45,440 bases of DNA, from assembly GCF_014650995.1 (NCBI RefSeq), contig NZ_BMWA01000044.1:1-45440 (forward strand), given 5' to 3'. How positions within the stretch are numbered: the stretch's first letter is position 1; each line of letters starts with the position of its first letter. The stretch comes from Streptomyces viridiviolaceus (GTDB lineage: Bacteria; Actinomycetota; Actinomycetes; Streptomycetales; Streptomycetaceae). The translations under genes were made by a program, and so were the position numbers. The notes under the pieces are model-generated. The model worked only from the letters and a program-made list of their open reading frames with translations. It did not search any database and was not told where the DNA came from. Positions 16,517-24,596 of this stretch are shown piece by piece.

Positions 16517-17713
16517 TCAGTGATCTCCCTCGTCCTCGCGGTACGGCTCCGGGTCGGTGACCCAGCCCGCCGCGAGGACGAGGCGTGAGTGCCGGTGCAG
16601 GGCGAGGAAGCCGAAGGGGCGGTCGAAGGTCGCCCGGACGGTGGTGTGCAGCCAGCGCAGTTGCGGTACTCCGGCTCCGGCGGCGCCCAGTGCCGTCACC
16701 GCCGCGGCCTCGAACCCCCGGGCGCCGAACCTGGCCACCGCGGACTGCCGGGCCGAGCCGATGTGCAGAGGAAAGCCGCTGATGCCGGGGAAGTGGCCGG
16801 GGACGGGCAGCGAGGCCGACGTGAGCCCGAACGGTTCCGGCGGTTCCAGCAGGTCGTGGTCGGCCGACACCCCGAACGCCGTCGTCGTGACGTCCAGCGT
16901 CGGCGGCTCGGGCCTCCTGGAGCGCTCCTTCACGACACTCAGGCCGGGGCCCACCTCCCCGTACGGCAGACAGGGGCCCGGCACCAGCGGGTACGTGCGC
17001 GCGAGGAGTCCGACCCCCGCCTCGAGTACCTGACCCTGCGTCATGCCGTCCTCGCCGAGCAGCAGGTGGACGTCGACGGCGGTGTCGCCCAGCACCTTCA
17101 GCTCGGTGACATGTCCGCCGGGCGTGTCCGCCACGCCGATCCGGTCGAGGAGCGTGCTCCGGCGCCACAGGCCCTGCAGCTCACGCCCCTCCCACGGGCC
17201 GGCCTCCGGCACGTGGTACGTCTCGGCGAAGGGCCGCAGCCACCGCGTGCGCACCGCCAGCGCGCTCGCCAGCACCATCTCGGTGTCCGGTGACACCGCC
17301 ACCGGCATCCGCTCGACGAGCCCGCCCGTGCGCTTCGCCGCCCACGCGTCCAGCGCCTCCTTGTCGGCGGCCTCGTCCCCGGTGAGGACGCCGTGGGCGC
17401 CGGCCGGCAGTCCCGCCTCCCACTCCTCGCGCAGTTCCAGAGTGCGCTTCGTCCACAGCCCGAGGGCCGTGTCCAGCCCGCGCACGGCGGCCAGTGCGGC
17501 GAGCAGCTCCCGGGCCGCCGCGGCCGACCGCTCGGCGGGCAGGCCCACCGCCTCGGCCAGCTCCTCCCGCGCGGCGCCCGCCGCACCGTCCGCCAGGAGG
17601 GCGAGCAGCGGCCATACGCCGGGCGCGGAGAACACCGTGCCGCCGGCCGTACCGCCCGCCCAGCGCGCGGTGAGGCCGTTCACCGCCCGGATCGTCGCGT
17701 TCGTGACCCGCAT
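16517..17713 (-). CDS. Serpin-family protein
   Basis: The 398-residue protein has serpin features. These are an early VFSAPGVWPLLALLADGAAG segment (the serpin SP-x-S-x-x-x-x-L-x-x-L-x-x-GA region), a hinge-like GFEAAAVTA stretch near residue 340, and the C-terminal FDRPFGFLALHRH...AGWVTDP. Serpins are suicide inhibitors of serine or cysteine proteases. No signal peptide is visible, so it probably acts inside the cell. The start at 17713 (MRVTNATIR) follows a G-rich stretch; the frame is open to 17833 but that extension is atypical. The hinge has Phe where inhibitory serpins usually have Thr, so activity is uncertain. It is convergent with the secreted protease. Confidence 0.82.
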   Translation of the reverse strand: MRVTNATIRAVNGLTARWAGGTAGGTVFSAPGVWPLLALLADGAAGAAREELAEAVGLPAERSAAAARELLAALAAVRGLDTALGLWTKRTLELREEWEAGLPAGAHGVLTGDEAADKEALDAWAAKRTGGLVERMPVAVSPDTEMVLASALAVRTRWLRPFAETYHVPEAGPWEGRELQGLWRRSTLLDRIGVADTPGGHVTELKVLGDTAVDVHLLLGEDGMTQGQVLEAGVGLLARTYPLVPGPCLPYGEVGPGLSVVKERSRRPEPPTLDVTTTAFGVSADHDLLEPPEPFGLTSASLPVPGHFPGISGFPLHIGSARQSAVARFGARGFEAAAVTALGAAGAGVPQLRWLHTTVRATFDRPFGFLALHRHSRLVLAAGWVTDPEPYREDEGDH

Positions 17714-17825
17714 ACCGCCCCCACTCGTCACCCGCTTACCATTCGCCCAGCCGTACGGCCTTGCGCCGCAGGGCCGTTCGTCGCCGCATCGCCGCACCGC
17801 CGCCTGAGTCAGGAGCACGGTACCC

Positions 17826-18971
17826 GTGTCCATACCGCCGCCCCCCGGGCCCCACCAGCCCCAGGGGCCGTACGCCCCACAGCAGTTTCACCCGGCCTGG
17901 GGCCCGCCGCCCTACGGGGCGTATCCCCGGCAGCCGCCCGTCAACGGCGTCGCCATCGCCGCCCTCGTCCTCGGCATCCTCTGCTTCGTCCCCGCGGTCG
18001 GACTCGTGCTGGGGCTGATCGCGCTGGGCCAGATCAAGCGGAAGGGCGAGCGGGGCAAGGGACTGGCCGTGGCCGGATCCGTACTGTCCTCGATCGGGCT
18101 GGCCCTGTGGGTGGTGTCGCTCTCCACGGGCGCCGCCGCGGACTTCTGGCAGGGTTTCAGGGACGCCGCACGGGGCGAGGGAACGGCCTACGCCCTCGCC
18201 GAGGGCCAGTGCTTCAACACGCCCAGCGGTTCCCTGGAGGGGGTGACGTTCGACGTCGACAAGGTGCCTTGCGGGAAGGAACACGACGGCGAGGTGTTCG
18301 CCGTCTTCGAGCTGCCGGGCGGGTCCTACCCCGGTGACGACGAGATCACCCGGGCCGCCGACGACAAGTGCTACGCGCTCCAGGACGACTACGCCATGGA
18401 CGTCTGGGCCCTGCCCGCCGACGTCGACGTCTACTACCTCACTCCCACCCCGCAGAGCTGGCGTGTGGGCGACCGGGAGGTCATCTGCCTGCTGGGCAGC
18501 ACGGCCGAACGGGGCACCCTGACCGGCTCGCTGCGCAACGACGAGACGACGCTCGACGAGCACCAGCTCACCTATCTGAAGGCGGCCCGTGTCCTGAACA
18601 CGGCCATGGAGTCGGAGCCCGACACCGAGTACGTCGAGGACGACCTGCCGGGGCACCGGAAGTGGGCGGACCGGGTGGCGGACGCGCTCACCGAGCAGGC
18701 CGGGATGCTGCGCGAGCACTCCTGGCCCGCCGACGCCGAGCAGCCGGTGACCGACCTGGTCGAGGACCTGGACGAGGCCCGGAAGGAGTGGGCCCTGGCG
18801 GCGGAGGCCGGCGACGCCGACACCTTCTACGAGCACTACGACAAGGGCTACGAGCTCATCGACGCCCGCAAGACGGTCACCGCACGCGAGGCCCTGGGTC
18901 TGGCCACGACGCCGCCCGCGTACGAGGAGGACGGCGGAGGCGGGGAAGAGGCGCCCGGCATGGAGGTGTGA
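17826..18971 (+). CDS. DUF4190 / septum-formation-like membrane protein
   Basis: The 381-residue protein begins with a Pro/Gly/Tyr-rich cytoplasmic tail (1-37). Two transmembrane helices of a DUF4190 domain follow (about 40-66 and 79-105, joined by the basic loop QIKRKGERGKGL). The extracytoplasmic part has paired cysteines in EGQCFNTPSG, KVPCGKEHDGEVFAVF, DDKCYALQ and REVICLLG; this resembles the septum-formation domain found in Streptomyces membrane proteins. The acidic C-terminal region is helical. The GTG at 17826 has AGGAGC about 10 nt upstream. It is divergent from the serpin across 112 bp and is followed by a GntR regulator gene. The exact role is unknown. Confidence 0.82.
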   Translation: MSIPPPPGPHQPQGPYAPQQFHPAWGPPPYGAYPRQPPVNGVAIAALVLGILCFVPAVGLVLGLIALGQIKRKGERGKGLAVAGSVLSSIGLALWVVSLSTGAAADFWQGFRDAARGEGTAYALAEGQCFNTPSGSLEGVTFDVDKVPCGKEHDGEVFAVFELPGGSYPGDDEITRAADDKCYALQDDYAMDVWALPADVDVYYLTPTPQSWRVGDREVICLLGSTAERGTLTGSLRNDETTLDEHQLTYLKAARVLNTAMESEPDTEYVEDDLPGHRKWADRVADALTEQAGMLREHSWPADAEQPVTDLVEDLDEARKEWALAAEAGDADTFYEHYDKGYELIDARKTVTAREALGLATTPPAYEEDGGGGEEAPGMEV

Positions 18972-19014
18972 GGGCGGCCGGCGTGGGGAGAAAGTGCCTG
19001 CGCAATGCCTTCCC

Positions 19015-19049
19015 GCCAGGGAAATCATCACATCGAGTGATTCTCTGGC
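19015..19049. terminator. Imperfect hairpin between DUF4190 and gntR genes
   Basis: GCCAGGGAAATCA pairs with TGATTCTCTGGC, with one G-U pair and one bulged A, over a 10-nt loop. It lies 43 bp after the upstream stop codon and about 70 bp before the next gene. It could be a terminator or an operator for the GntR protein. Confidence 0.45.
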
Positions 19050-19118
19050 CTTTGCTTGCCTGGCACAACCTACGGTTGCCACGCTGTTGCTGTCTGTACA
19101 ACCTGATGGGAGCGGCCA

Positions 19119-19871
19119 GTGACATTCGGTGAGCAGCCGGCGTACCTGCGTGTCGCGGGTGATCTCCGCAAGAAGATCGTCGACGGCCTGCTGCCGCCCC
19201 ACACCCGCCTCCCCTCCCAGGCCAGGATCCGCGAGGAGTACGGCGTCTCGGACACCGTCGCCCTGGAGGCCCGCAAGGTGCTCATGGCCGAAGGGCTGGT
19301 CGAGGGCCGCTCCGGTTCGGGCACGTACGTCCGTGAGCGGCCCGTGCCCCGGCGCATCGCCCGCTCCGGGTACCGGCCGTCGGGCGGCGCCACGCCGTTC
19401 CGGCAGGAGCAGGCCGACGGCGAGGCGCGCGGCACCTGGGAGTCCCGCAGCGAGCAGACCGAGGCGAGCGGCGCCGTCGCCGAGCGGCTCGACATCTCGC
19501 CCGGGGACCGCGTGATGTGCACGAGGTACGTCTTCCGGGAGGGTGGCGAGGCGATGATGCTCTCCACCTCCTGGGAGCCCCTGTCCCTCACCGGCCGGAC
19601 GCCCGTGATGCTGCCCGAGGAGGGCCCGCTCGGCGGCATGGGCGTCGTCGAGCGGATGGCCGCCCTCGACGTCGTCGTGGACAACGTCACCGAGGAGGTC
19701 GGCGCCCGCCCGGGCCTCGCGGAGGAACTGCTCGCCCTGGGTGGCGTCCCCGGGCACGTGGTGCTGGTCATCCAGCGCACGTTCTACGCCTCGGGCCGCC
19801 CGGTGGAGACGGCCGACGTGGTCGTTCCGGCGGACCGGTACCGGGTGGCGTACCACCTGCCTGTCAAGTAG
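19119..19871 (+). CDS. GntR-family (HutC/UTRA) transcriptional regulator
   Basis: The 250-residue regulator has an N-terminal winged helix-turn-helix (about 8-70: YLRVAGDLRKKIVDGLLPP, then LPSQARIREEYGVSDTVALEARKVLMAEGLV). A C-terminal UTRA effector domain follows (about 95-245). The GTG start at 19119 has GGGAG about 7 nt upstream. The 70 bp before the gene carry ACAACCT twice (around 19065 and 19097) and AACCTACGGTT, which could be autoregulatory sites. The effector and targets are not evident, and neither neighbour is a metabolic operon. It may be a pleiotropic regulator of the kind common in Streptomyces. Confidence 0.92.
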   Translation: MTFGEQPAYLRVAGDLRKKIVDGLLPPHTRLPSQARIREEYGVSDTVALEARKVLMAEGLVEGRSGSGTYVRERPVPRRIARSGYRPSGGATPFRQEQADGEARGTWESRSEQTEASGAVAERLDISPGDRVMCTRYVFREGGEAMMLSTSWEPLSLTGRTPVMLPEEGPLGGMGVVERMAALDVVVDNVTEEVGARPGLAEELLALGGVPGHVVLVIQRTFYASGRPVETADVVVPADRYRVAYHLPVK

Positions 19872-20219
19872 CGCCGCCGTGATGTGAGATGGCGCACGCC
19901 TGTCGCGCGCCCTCTCGCCCGCTCTCCTGCGATCGCCCTCGGCCCGCGCCGCTCCGACGTGTTCCCGCGGTGTGGTGATCCTGCCGTTCTCGCAGGTCGT
20001 TCCGGGGGTGTTCGATGTGCACCCGAGCGTGGGCGTCGGCGCGCGCCGACGGCGCGTTCGGCGTCGTGCGCCCCCTGGGTTCTGGCCGGTTGCGTACCTC
20101 TTTGTGAAAAGCCGTATTCGCTGCGTAAAGGTTAGGCGTAGGCTCGGGCATATGCAGATCGGGGTTTCCTTAGCGGGCGGGGCGCGGCGGGGGCCGTGGA
20201 CGGGAAGTGGAGGGGCGCG
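19872..20219. other. 348-bp intergenic region, promoter-bearing right half
   Basis: No gene is visible. The stretch from about 20085 to 20165 is clearly less GC-rich than its surroundings and contains AAAGCCGTATTC, TAAAGGTTAGG and TAGGCT. It probably holds the promoter of the SPOR-like gene. GGCGCGCGCC-type palindromic words occur around 20038-20055. Confidence 0.4.
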
Positions 20220-20411
20220 ATGAACGACGGCACGGTCACTCTTCCCTGGCTCGTCGTCCGGCAGGACGACAACGGCAACCGGTACCGGGTGGGGAGGTAC
20301 GCGACGAAGGCGGAGGCCCAGAAGATCGCGGACACCCTCGACGATCGCGGCCACAAACAGCTCTACTGGGTCGAGAGGATCGGCCAGAACGGCAAGGGCC
20401 CGGCCGACTGA
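20220..20411 (+). CDS. Small SPOR-like protein
   Basis: The 63-residue soluble protein reads LPWLVVRQDDNGNRYRVGRY, then ATKAEAQKIADTLDDRGHKQLYWVER. This is the strand-helix-strand pattern of SPOR-type repeats, which in other proteins bind denuded septal peptidoglycan. No signal peptide is present, so the resemblance may be only structural. The ATG at 20220 has GGAGGGG 6 nt upstream. The Nudix gene begins 47 bp after the stop codon on the same strand. Confidence 0.8.
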   Translation: MNDGTVTLPWLVVRQDDNGNRYRVGRYATKAEAQKIADTLDDRGHKQLYWVERIGQNGKGPAD

Positions 20412-20458
20412 CACGGCCGGTCGGCCCGGTCGGCCGGCCGGGTCCTAAGCTCGCGCGC

Positions 20459-20857
20459 ATGACGGAACGGATCGTGGTGGGCGCCGCCCTGGTCGACGGC
20501 GGACGCCTGCTCGCCGCGCGCCGCAGCGCGCCGGTCGAGCTGGCCGGGCGCTGGGAACTGCCCGGCGGCAAGGTCGAGGCGGGTGAGACGCCGGAGGCGG
20601 CGCTCGTGCGCGAGTTGCGCGAGGAACTCGGCGTGGCCGTCGAGCCCGGTGAGCGCGTCCCGGGTCAGTGGCCCCTGAAGTCCCCCTATGTTCTTCAGGT
20701 GTGGACCGCCCGCCTGCTCCCCGGCTCGGCCGCCCCCGAACCCCTCCAGGACCACGACGCCCTGCGCTGGCTCGCCCCCGCCGAGATCTGGGACGTGGCG
20801 TGGCTCGAGCAGGACGTGCCGGCCGTCCGCCGGACGCTCGCGCAGCTCGGTCTGTAG
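20459..20857 (+). CDS. Nudix hydrolase (MutT-like)
   Basis: The 132-residue protein has a complete Nudix box (G-x5-E-x7-REL-x-EE-x-G) at about residues 39-61, GGKVEAGETPEAALVRELRE followed by ELGV. The opening MTERIVVGAALVDGGRLLAA and the WELPGG segment are typical of MutT-like 8-oxo-dGTP or NTP pyrophosphatases. It should hydrolyse a nucleoside diphosphate linked to another group, perhaps an oxidised nucleotide; the substrate is not determined. The ATG at 20459 has no ribosome-binding site but has TAAGCT 7 nt upstream (20446-20451), so a leaderless message is likely. Confidence 0.93.
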   Translation: MTERIVVGAALVDGGRLLAARRSAPVELAGRWELPGGKVEAGETPEAALVRELREELGVAVEPGERVPGQWPLKSPYVLQVWTARLLPGSAAPEPLQDHDALRWLAPAEIWDVAWLEQDVPAVRRTLAQLGL

Positions 20858-20952
20858 CTCCGGCGGCCCCGCGCGGACCGGGCGTGAGCGTCCCGAACGC
20901 CGCGCGTGCCACTGCGCGCCGTTCCGACGGTACCGGGGCCTGGATACCGGGT

Positions 20953-21411
20953 ATGTCCCCATTAACCCCACGAAACCGGGCATGGGTGGGATCGCTGGCC
21001 GGGGAAGTGATCGGTGTGATCGACACCGAAGGCGACTGTGTCGAGTGGACCTTTTCCGCTGAACCCGACGCCGTACGGGCGGCCCGCTCCCTGGTCCGGG
21101 GGAGACTGCGCGGCTGGGGCCTCGACAGCGTCGGCGACCTCGCCGCCCTGCTGGTCAGCGAGCTGGTCACCAACGCCCTGCGGCACGCCACCGGTCCCAT
21201 CGGTGTCCGCCTGGTGCGCTCGCACCGGGACGGTGTGCTGCTCGTGGAGGTGTCCGACCCGCTCCCGGACCCGCCACGGGAGCGCGTCGCCGGCCCCGAC
21301 GACGAGGGCGGCCGGGGTCTGCAACTCGTGGCCTCCGCCACGCGCCGCTGGGGTACCCGGCCGGCGGAGACGGGCAAGACGGTCTGGTTCGAGCTCGCGG
21401 TACCGGAGTGA
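20953..21411 (+). CDS. RsbW-like ATP-binding protein (HATPase_c_2), possible TTA-containing gene
   Basis: The 152-residue protein carries the GHKL ATP-binding motifs of anti-sigma or serine-kinase proteins: LLVSELVTNALRHA (67-80), DDEGGRGLQLV (116-126) and GKTVWFEL at the end. Such proteins bind sigma factors or phosphorylate anti-sigma antagonists. Its motifs closely resemble the C-terminal domain of the next gene, the SpoIIE phosphatase. The start is uncertain: the ATG at 20953 has no ribosome-binding site, and GTGs at 20986, 21007 and 21016 are in frame, the last with GGGGAA 9 nt upstream. If translation begins at 20953, codon 4 is TTA, which would make it bldA-dependent. Confidence 0.82.
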   Translation: MSPLTPRNRAWVGSLAGEVIGVIDTEGDCVEWTFSAEPDAVRAARSLVRGRLRGWGLDSVGDLAALLVSELVTNALRHATGPIGVRLVRSHRDGVLLVEVSDPLPDPPRERVAGPDDEGGRGLQLVASATRRWGTRPAETGKTVWFELAVPE

Positions 21412-21682
21412 GGAGCGGCGGACGACCTGCCGGAACGTGCCGTCGTGCGGACCCGCCCCCCGGCCGTCCGTCCGCGGCGTGCGGCAGTTGTCGACCCGCG
21501 TGATTCGATGACGTGTCCGCTGGTTAGAAGACTGGAAGTGTTGTCACGGTCCGGACCGAAAACCATCGGGACCGTGCTGTGATCGTGAACACCGTGTTGT
21601 GCGGCGCCGTAGTGCTGGATACTGCGGGCAGCCGCCCCCGGTGACCGGTGCCGGACGCGGTGAGCTGGAGGGGACGGTTCGC

Positions 21683-24304
21683 GTGAGCGAGATACCAGCG
21701 AGGGCCACGGAGTCCGAGGACCCGTCGGACGGCGTGAGGGCCGATGCCGCGGGCATTGCGGCGGCGGACACCGGCCCTGGCGAGGCGTCGCCGGGTGACG
21801 CCATGTGGCAGAGCAGCCCGCCCGGCTCCATCTACGACTACATCAAGGTCGCGTCCTTCTCCATCGGCCCCGACGGGCTCGTCGACCAGTGGAGCCTGCG
21901 CGCCGAGCAGTTGCTCGGCATCCCCGCCGAACGCGCCGTCGGAACCGACCCCATCGAGGCGTTCATCGACCCCGACCTGCGGGAGCGGGGCCAGCGCAAG
22001 ATGGCCGAGATCCTCGACGGGCGGGAGTGGACCGGAGTGGTCCCCTTCCGGACACCCGACACCGGCACCGAGCGTGGACAGCGCGCTCTCGCCGAGGTCT
22101 ACGTCATGCCGACGCGGACGGAGGACGGCGAGAAGGCCGCCGTCTGCATCGTCGTCGACGTCCGTACCCTGCGCAGTATCGAGACCGACCTCGCCGCCTC
22201 GCAGGCCATTTTCGGTCAATCTCCGTTCGGTTTCCTGCTGATCGATGCCGATCTCCGGGTGCGCCGCGCCAACCAGCGGTTCGCCTCCGTCTTCGGCGGC
22301 ACGCCCGACGACCACCGCGGCAAGGGCGTTCACGACTACTTGCCGCGTGCGGAGGCCGACCGGGTCACCGCCACCCTGCGCCGGGTGCTGGAGACCGGTG
22401 ACTCCATCACCGACATGCACGTCACCGGTTTCGTGCCCGGCACCGACGAGCGCCGCCACTGGTCCGTCAACCTCTACCGCGTGCACAGCGGTTCCGGCCG
22501 GCCCATCGGCGTCGCCTGGCTCGGAACCGACGTCACCGCCCGCCGCGCCGCCGCCCGTGAGGCCGCCGCCGCCCGGCGCAACCTCGCCCTCCTCAACGAG
22601 GCCGGCGCCCGCATCGGCAACTCCCTCGACCTGGAGACCACCGCGCGCCAGCTCCTCGACGTCGTCGTCCCCGGCTTCTGCGACCTGGCCACCGTCGACC
22701 TCTACCAGGGACTCCTGGCGGGCGACGAGACCCCGCCCGGCCTCGCCGACGGCAGCGCCGAACTGCGCCGCGTCGCCTTCTCCAGCGCCGTGTCCGACGC
22801 GCCGTTCCACGGCACCGGTGAGCGGGTCCAGCTCGGCGCCGTCCACCACTACCCGTTCAACTCGCCCTGTGCGGACGCCCTGCGCACCGCCCGCCCGCGC
22901 ACCGTCCCCGCCGAGGACGGCGGCCTCGTGCAGTCCACGCTCGCCGTGCCGATGGTCGCCCACGACACGGTCGTCGGACTCGCGCAGTTCGCCCGCACCA
23001 AGGGCAGCGAGCCGTTCGGGGACCGCGACCGGAACCTCGCGGTGGAGCTGGCCGCGCGGGCCGCCGTCTGCATCGACAACGGCCGGCTGTACCGGCGCGA
23101 GCACGAACGCGCGCTCATACTCCAGCGGTCCCTGCTCCCGCCCGGAGACCCGGAGGCATCCGGCCTCGACATCGCCTGCCGCTACCTGCCCGGCAACGCG
23201 GCCACCGGACGGCCCAGCGAGGTCGGCGGCGACTGGTTCGACGTCATCGAACTGCCCGGCCACCGCACCGCCCTGGTCGTCGGCGACGTCATGGGCCGCG
23301 GACTGCGCGCCGCCGTCGCGATGGGCGAACTGCGCACCGCGGTCCGGACGCTGGCCCAGCTCGACCTGGAACCGGCGGAGGTGCTCTCCCAGTTGGACGA
23401 GATCGCCCGCGGTCTCGGCGCCCCGGGAGGCGTCCAGCAGGCGACGCGCGCGGCACGCCGCCCCCGCGAGGCCGACCTGTCCGAGGTGTACCTCGCGACC
23501 TGCGTCTACGCCGTCTACGACTCGGTCACCCGAAGGTGCACCTTCGCCAATGCGGGCCACCTGCCGCCCGTCCTGGTCGAGCCGGGGGAGCCGGCCCTGA
23601 TGCTGGACGTGCCGCCCGGCATGCCGCTCGGCGTCGGCGGGGAGCCGTTCGAGGAGGTGGAGGTCGAACTTCCCGAAGGCGCCCTGCTCGCGCTCTACAC
23701 GGACGGCCTGGTCGAAAGCCGCGACCACCCCCTCGACGAGGGCCTCCAGGCGTTCGTGGGCGCGCTGACCGACCCTGCCCGCCCCCTGGAGGACGTCTGC
23801 GACCACGTCCTCAACACCCTCGACTCCCACCACGGCGAGGACGACATCGCGCTGCTGATGGCCCGGGTCCAGGGCCTGCCCGCCGATTCCGTCGGCGACT
23901 GGACCCTGCCCCGCGAGCCGCGCAGCGTGGGCCGCGCCCGGGAGTACGCGCGCGCCCAGCTGCTCGGCTGGGACCTGGAGCCGCTCGTCGACACCACCGA
24001 GCTGCTGGTCAGCGAACTGGTCACCAACGCCCTGCGGTACGGCGAGGGCGAGATCAGACTCCGCCTCCTCCTCGACCGCACCCTGGTCTGCGAGGTCTGG
24101 GACTCCGGCCTGGTCCAGCCGCGCCGCCGACGGGCCCGCGACACCGACGAGGGCGGGCGCGGTCTGCAGCTCGTCGGCCTGCTCAGCGCGGCCTGGGGCT
24201 CCCGGCGCACCCCGCGCGGCAAGACGGTGTGGTTCGAACTGCCCCTGCCGGGCGGCGACACCACTCTGACGGACCCGGCGGAGGCACTGCTGAGCCTGTT
24301 CTGA
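21683..24304 (+). CDS. PAS-PAS-GAF-SpoIIE phosphatase with C-terminal RsbW-like ATPase domain
   Basis: The 873-residue cytosolic signalling protein has five domains. They are PAS (about 50-160), PAS (172-290), GAF (305-470), a SpoIIE/PP2C phosphatase (485-735) and a GHKL ATP-binding domain (745-856). The phosphatase has GGDWFD (515-520), GDVMGRG (534-540), TDG (673-675) and the acidic GEDD (718-721); the ATPase has LLVSELVTNAL (774-784), DEGGRGLQL and GKTVWFEL. It probably senses a signal through PAS/GAF and dephosphorylates an anti-sigma antagonist, while the C-terminal domain may bind or phosphorylate partners. The GTG at 21683 has GGAGGGG upstream. It follows a stand-alone paralogue of its last domain. 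Confidence 0.93.
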   Translation: MSEIPARATESEDPSDGVRADAAGIAAADTGPGEASPGDAMWQSSPPGSIYDYIKVASFSIGPDGLVDQWSLRAEQLLGIPAERAVGTDPIEAFIDPDLRERGQRKMAEILDGREWTGVVPFRTPDTGTERGQRALAEVYVMPTRTEDGEKAAVCIVVDVRTLRSIETDLAASQAIFGQSPFGFLLIDADLRVRRANQRFASVFGGTPDDHRGKGVHDYLPRAEADRVTATLRRVLETGDSITDMHVTGFVPGTDERRHWSVNLYRVHSGSGRPIGVAWLGTDVTARRAAAREAAAARRNLALLNEAGARIGNSLDLETTARQLLDVVVPGFCDLATVDLYQGLLAGDETPPGLADGSAELRRVAFSSAVSDAPFHGTGERVQLGAVHHYPFNSPCADALRTARPRTVPAEDGGLVQSTLAVPMVAHDTVVGLAQFARTKGSEPFGDRDRNLAVELAARAAVCIDNGRLYRREHERALILQRSLLPPGDPEASGLDIACRYLPGNAATGRPSEVGGDWFDVIELPGHRTALVVGDVMGRGLRAAVAMGELRTAVRTLAQLDLEPAEVLSQLDEIARGLGAPGGVQQATRAARRPREADLSEVYLATCVYAVYDSVTRRCTFANAGHLPPVLVEPGEPALMLDVPPGMPLGVGGEPFEEVEVELPEGALLALYTDGLVESRDHPLDEGLQAFVGALTDPARPLEDVCDHVLNTLDSHHGEDDIALLMARVQGLPADSVGDWTLPREPRSVGRAREYARAQLLGWDLEPLVDTTELLVSELVTNALRYGEGEIRLRLLLDRTLVCEVWDSGLVQPRRRRARDTDEGGRGLQLVGLLSAAWGSRRTPRGKTVWFELPLPGGDTTLTDPAEALLSLF

Positions 24305-24596
24305 CGACGGCAGAGAGCGCGAGACGGCGCGAGACGGCGCGCGGCGGCGAGGACCGGCAGGGCCCGGGCCAGGCCGTTCCGCCCGGGTCACTGTCACGGC
24401 GGCCCGCACAGTCGGGCACCTCCGGCTCGGATCGGCCGGCGGTCCGGCGCGGACCGAGGTCGGCCCCCTGACCAGGTGTGAAACCGGATGTCGCGCGGTG
24501 ATCGCCCTCTGCTACTGTCGCCCTGCTCGCGCAGGGCCGAGTGGCGGTTCCGTGAGCGCCCCCCCTGCGTCGAACGCCCTGGGGAGGGACTCTTTC

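Noticed and set aside
21524..24409. A 961-codon minus-strand frame
   Set aside because: It is the antisense shadow of the PAS-GAF-SpoIIE gene, whose sense product has intact domain motifs.
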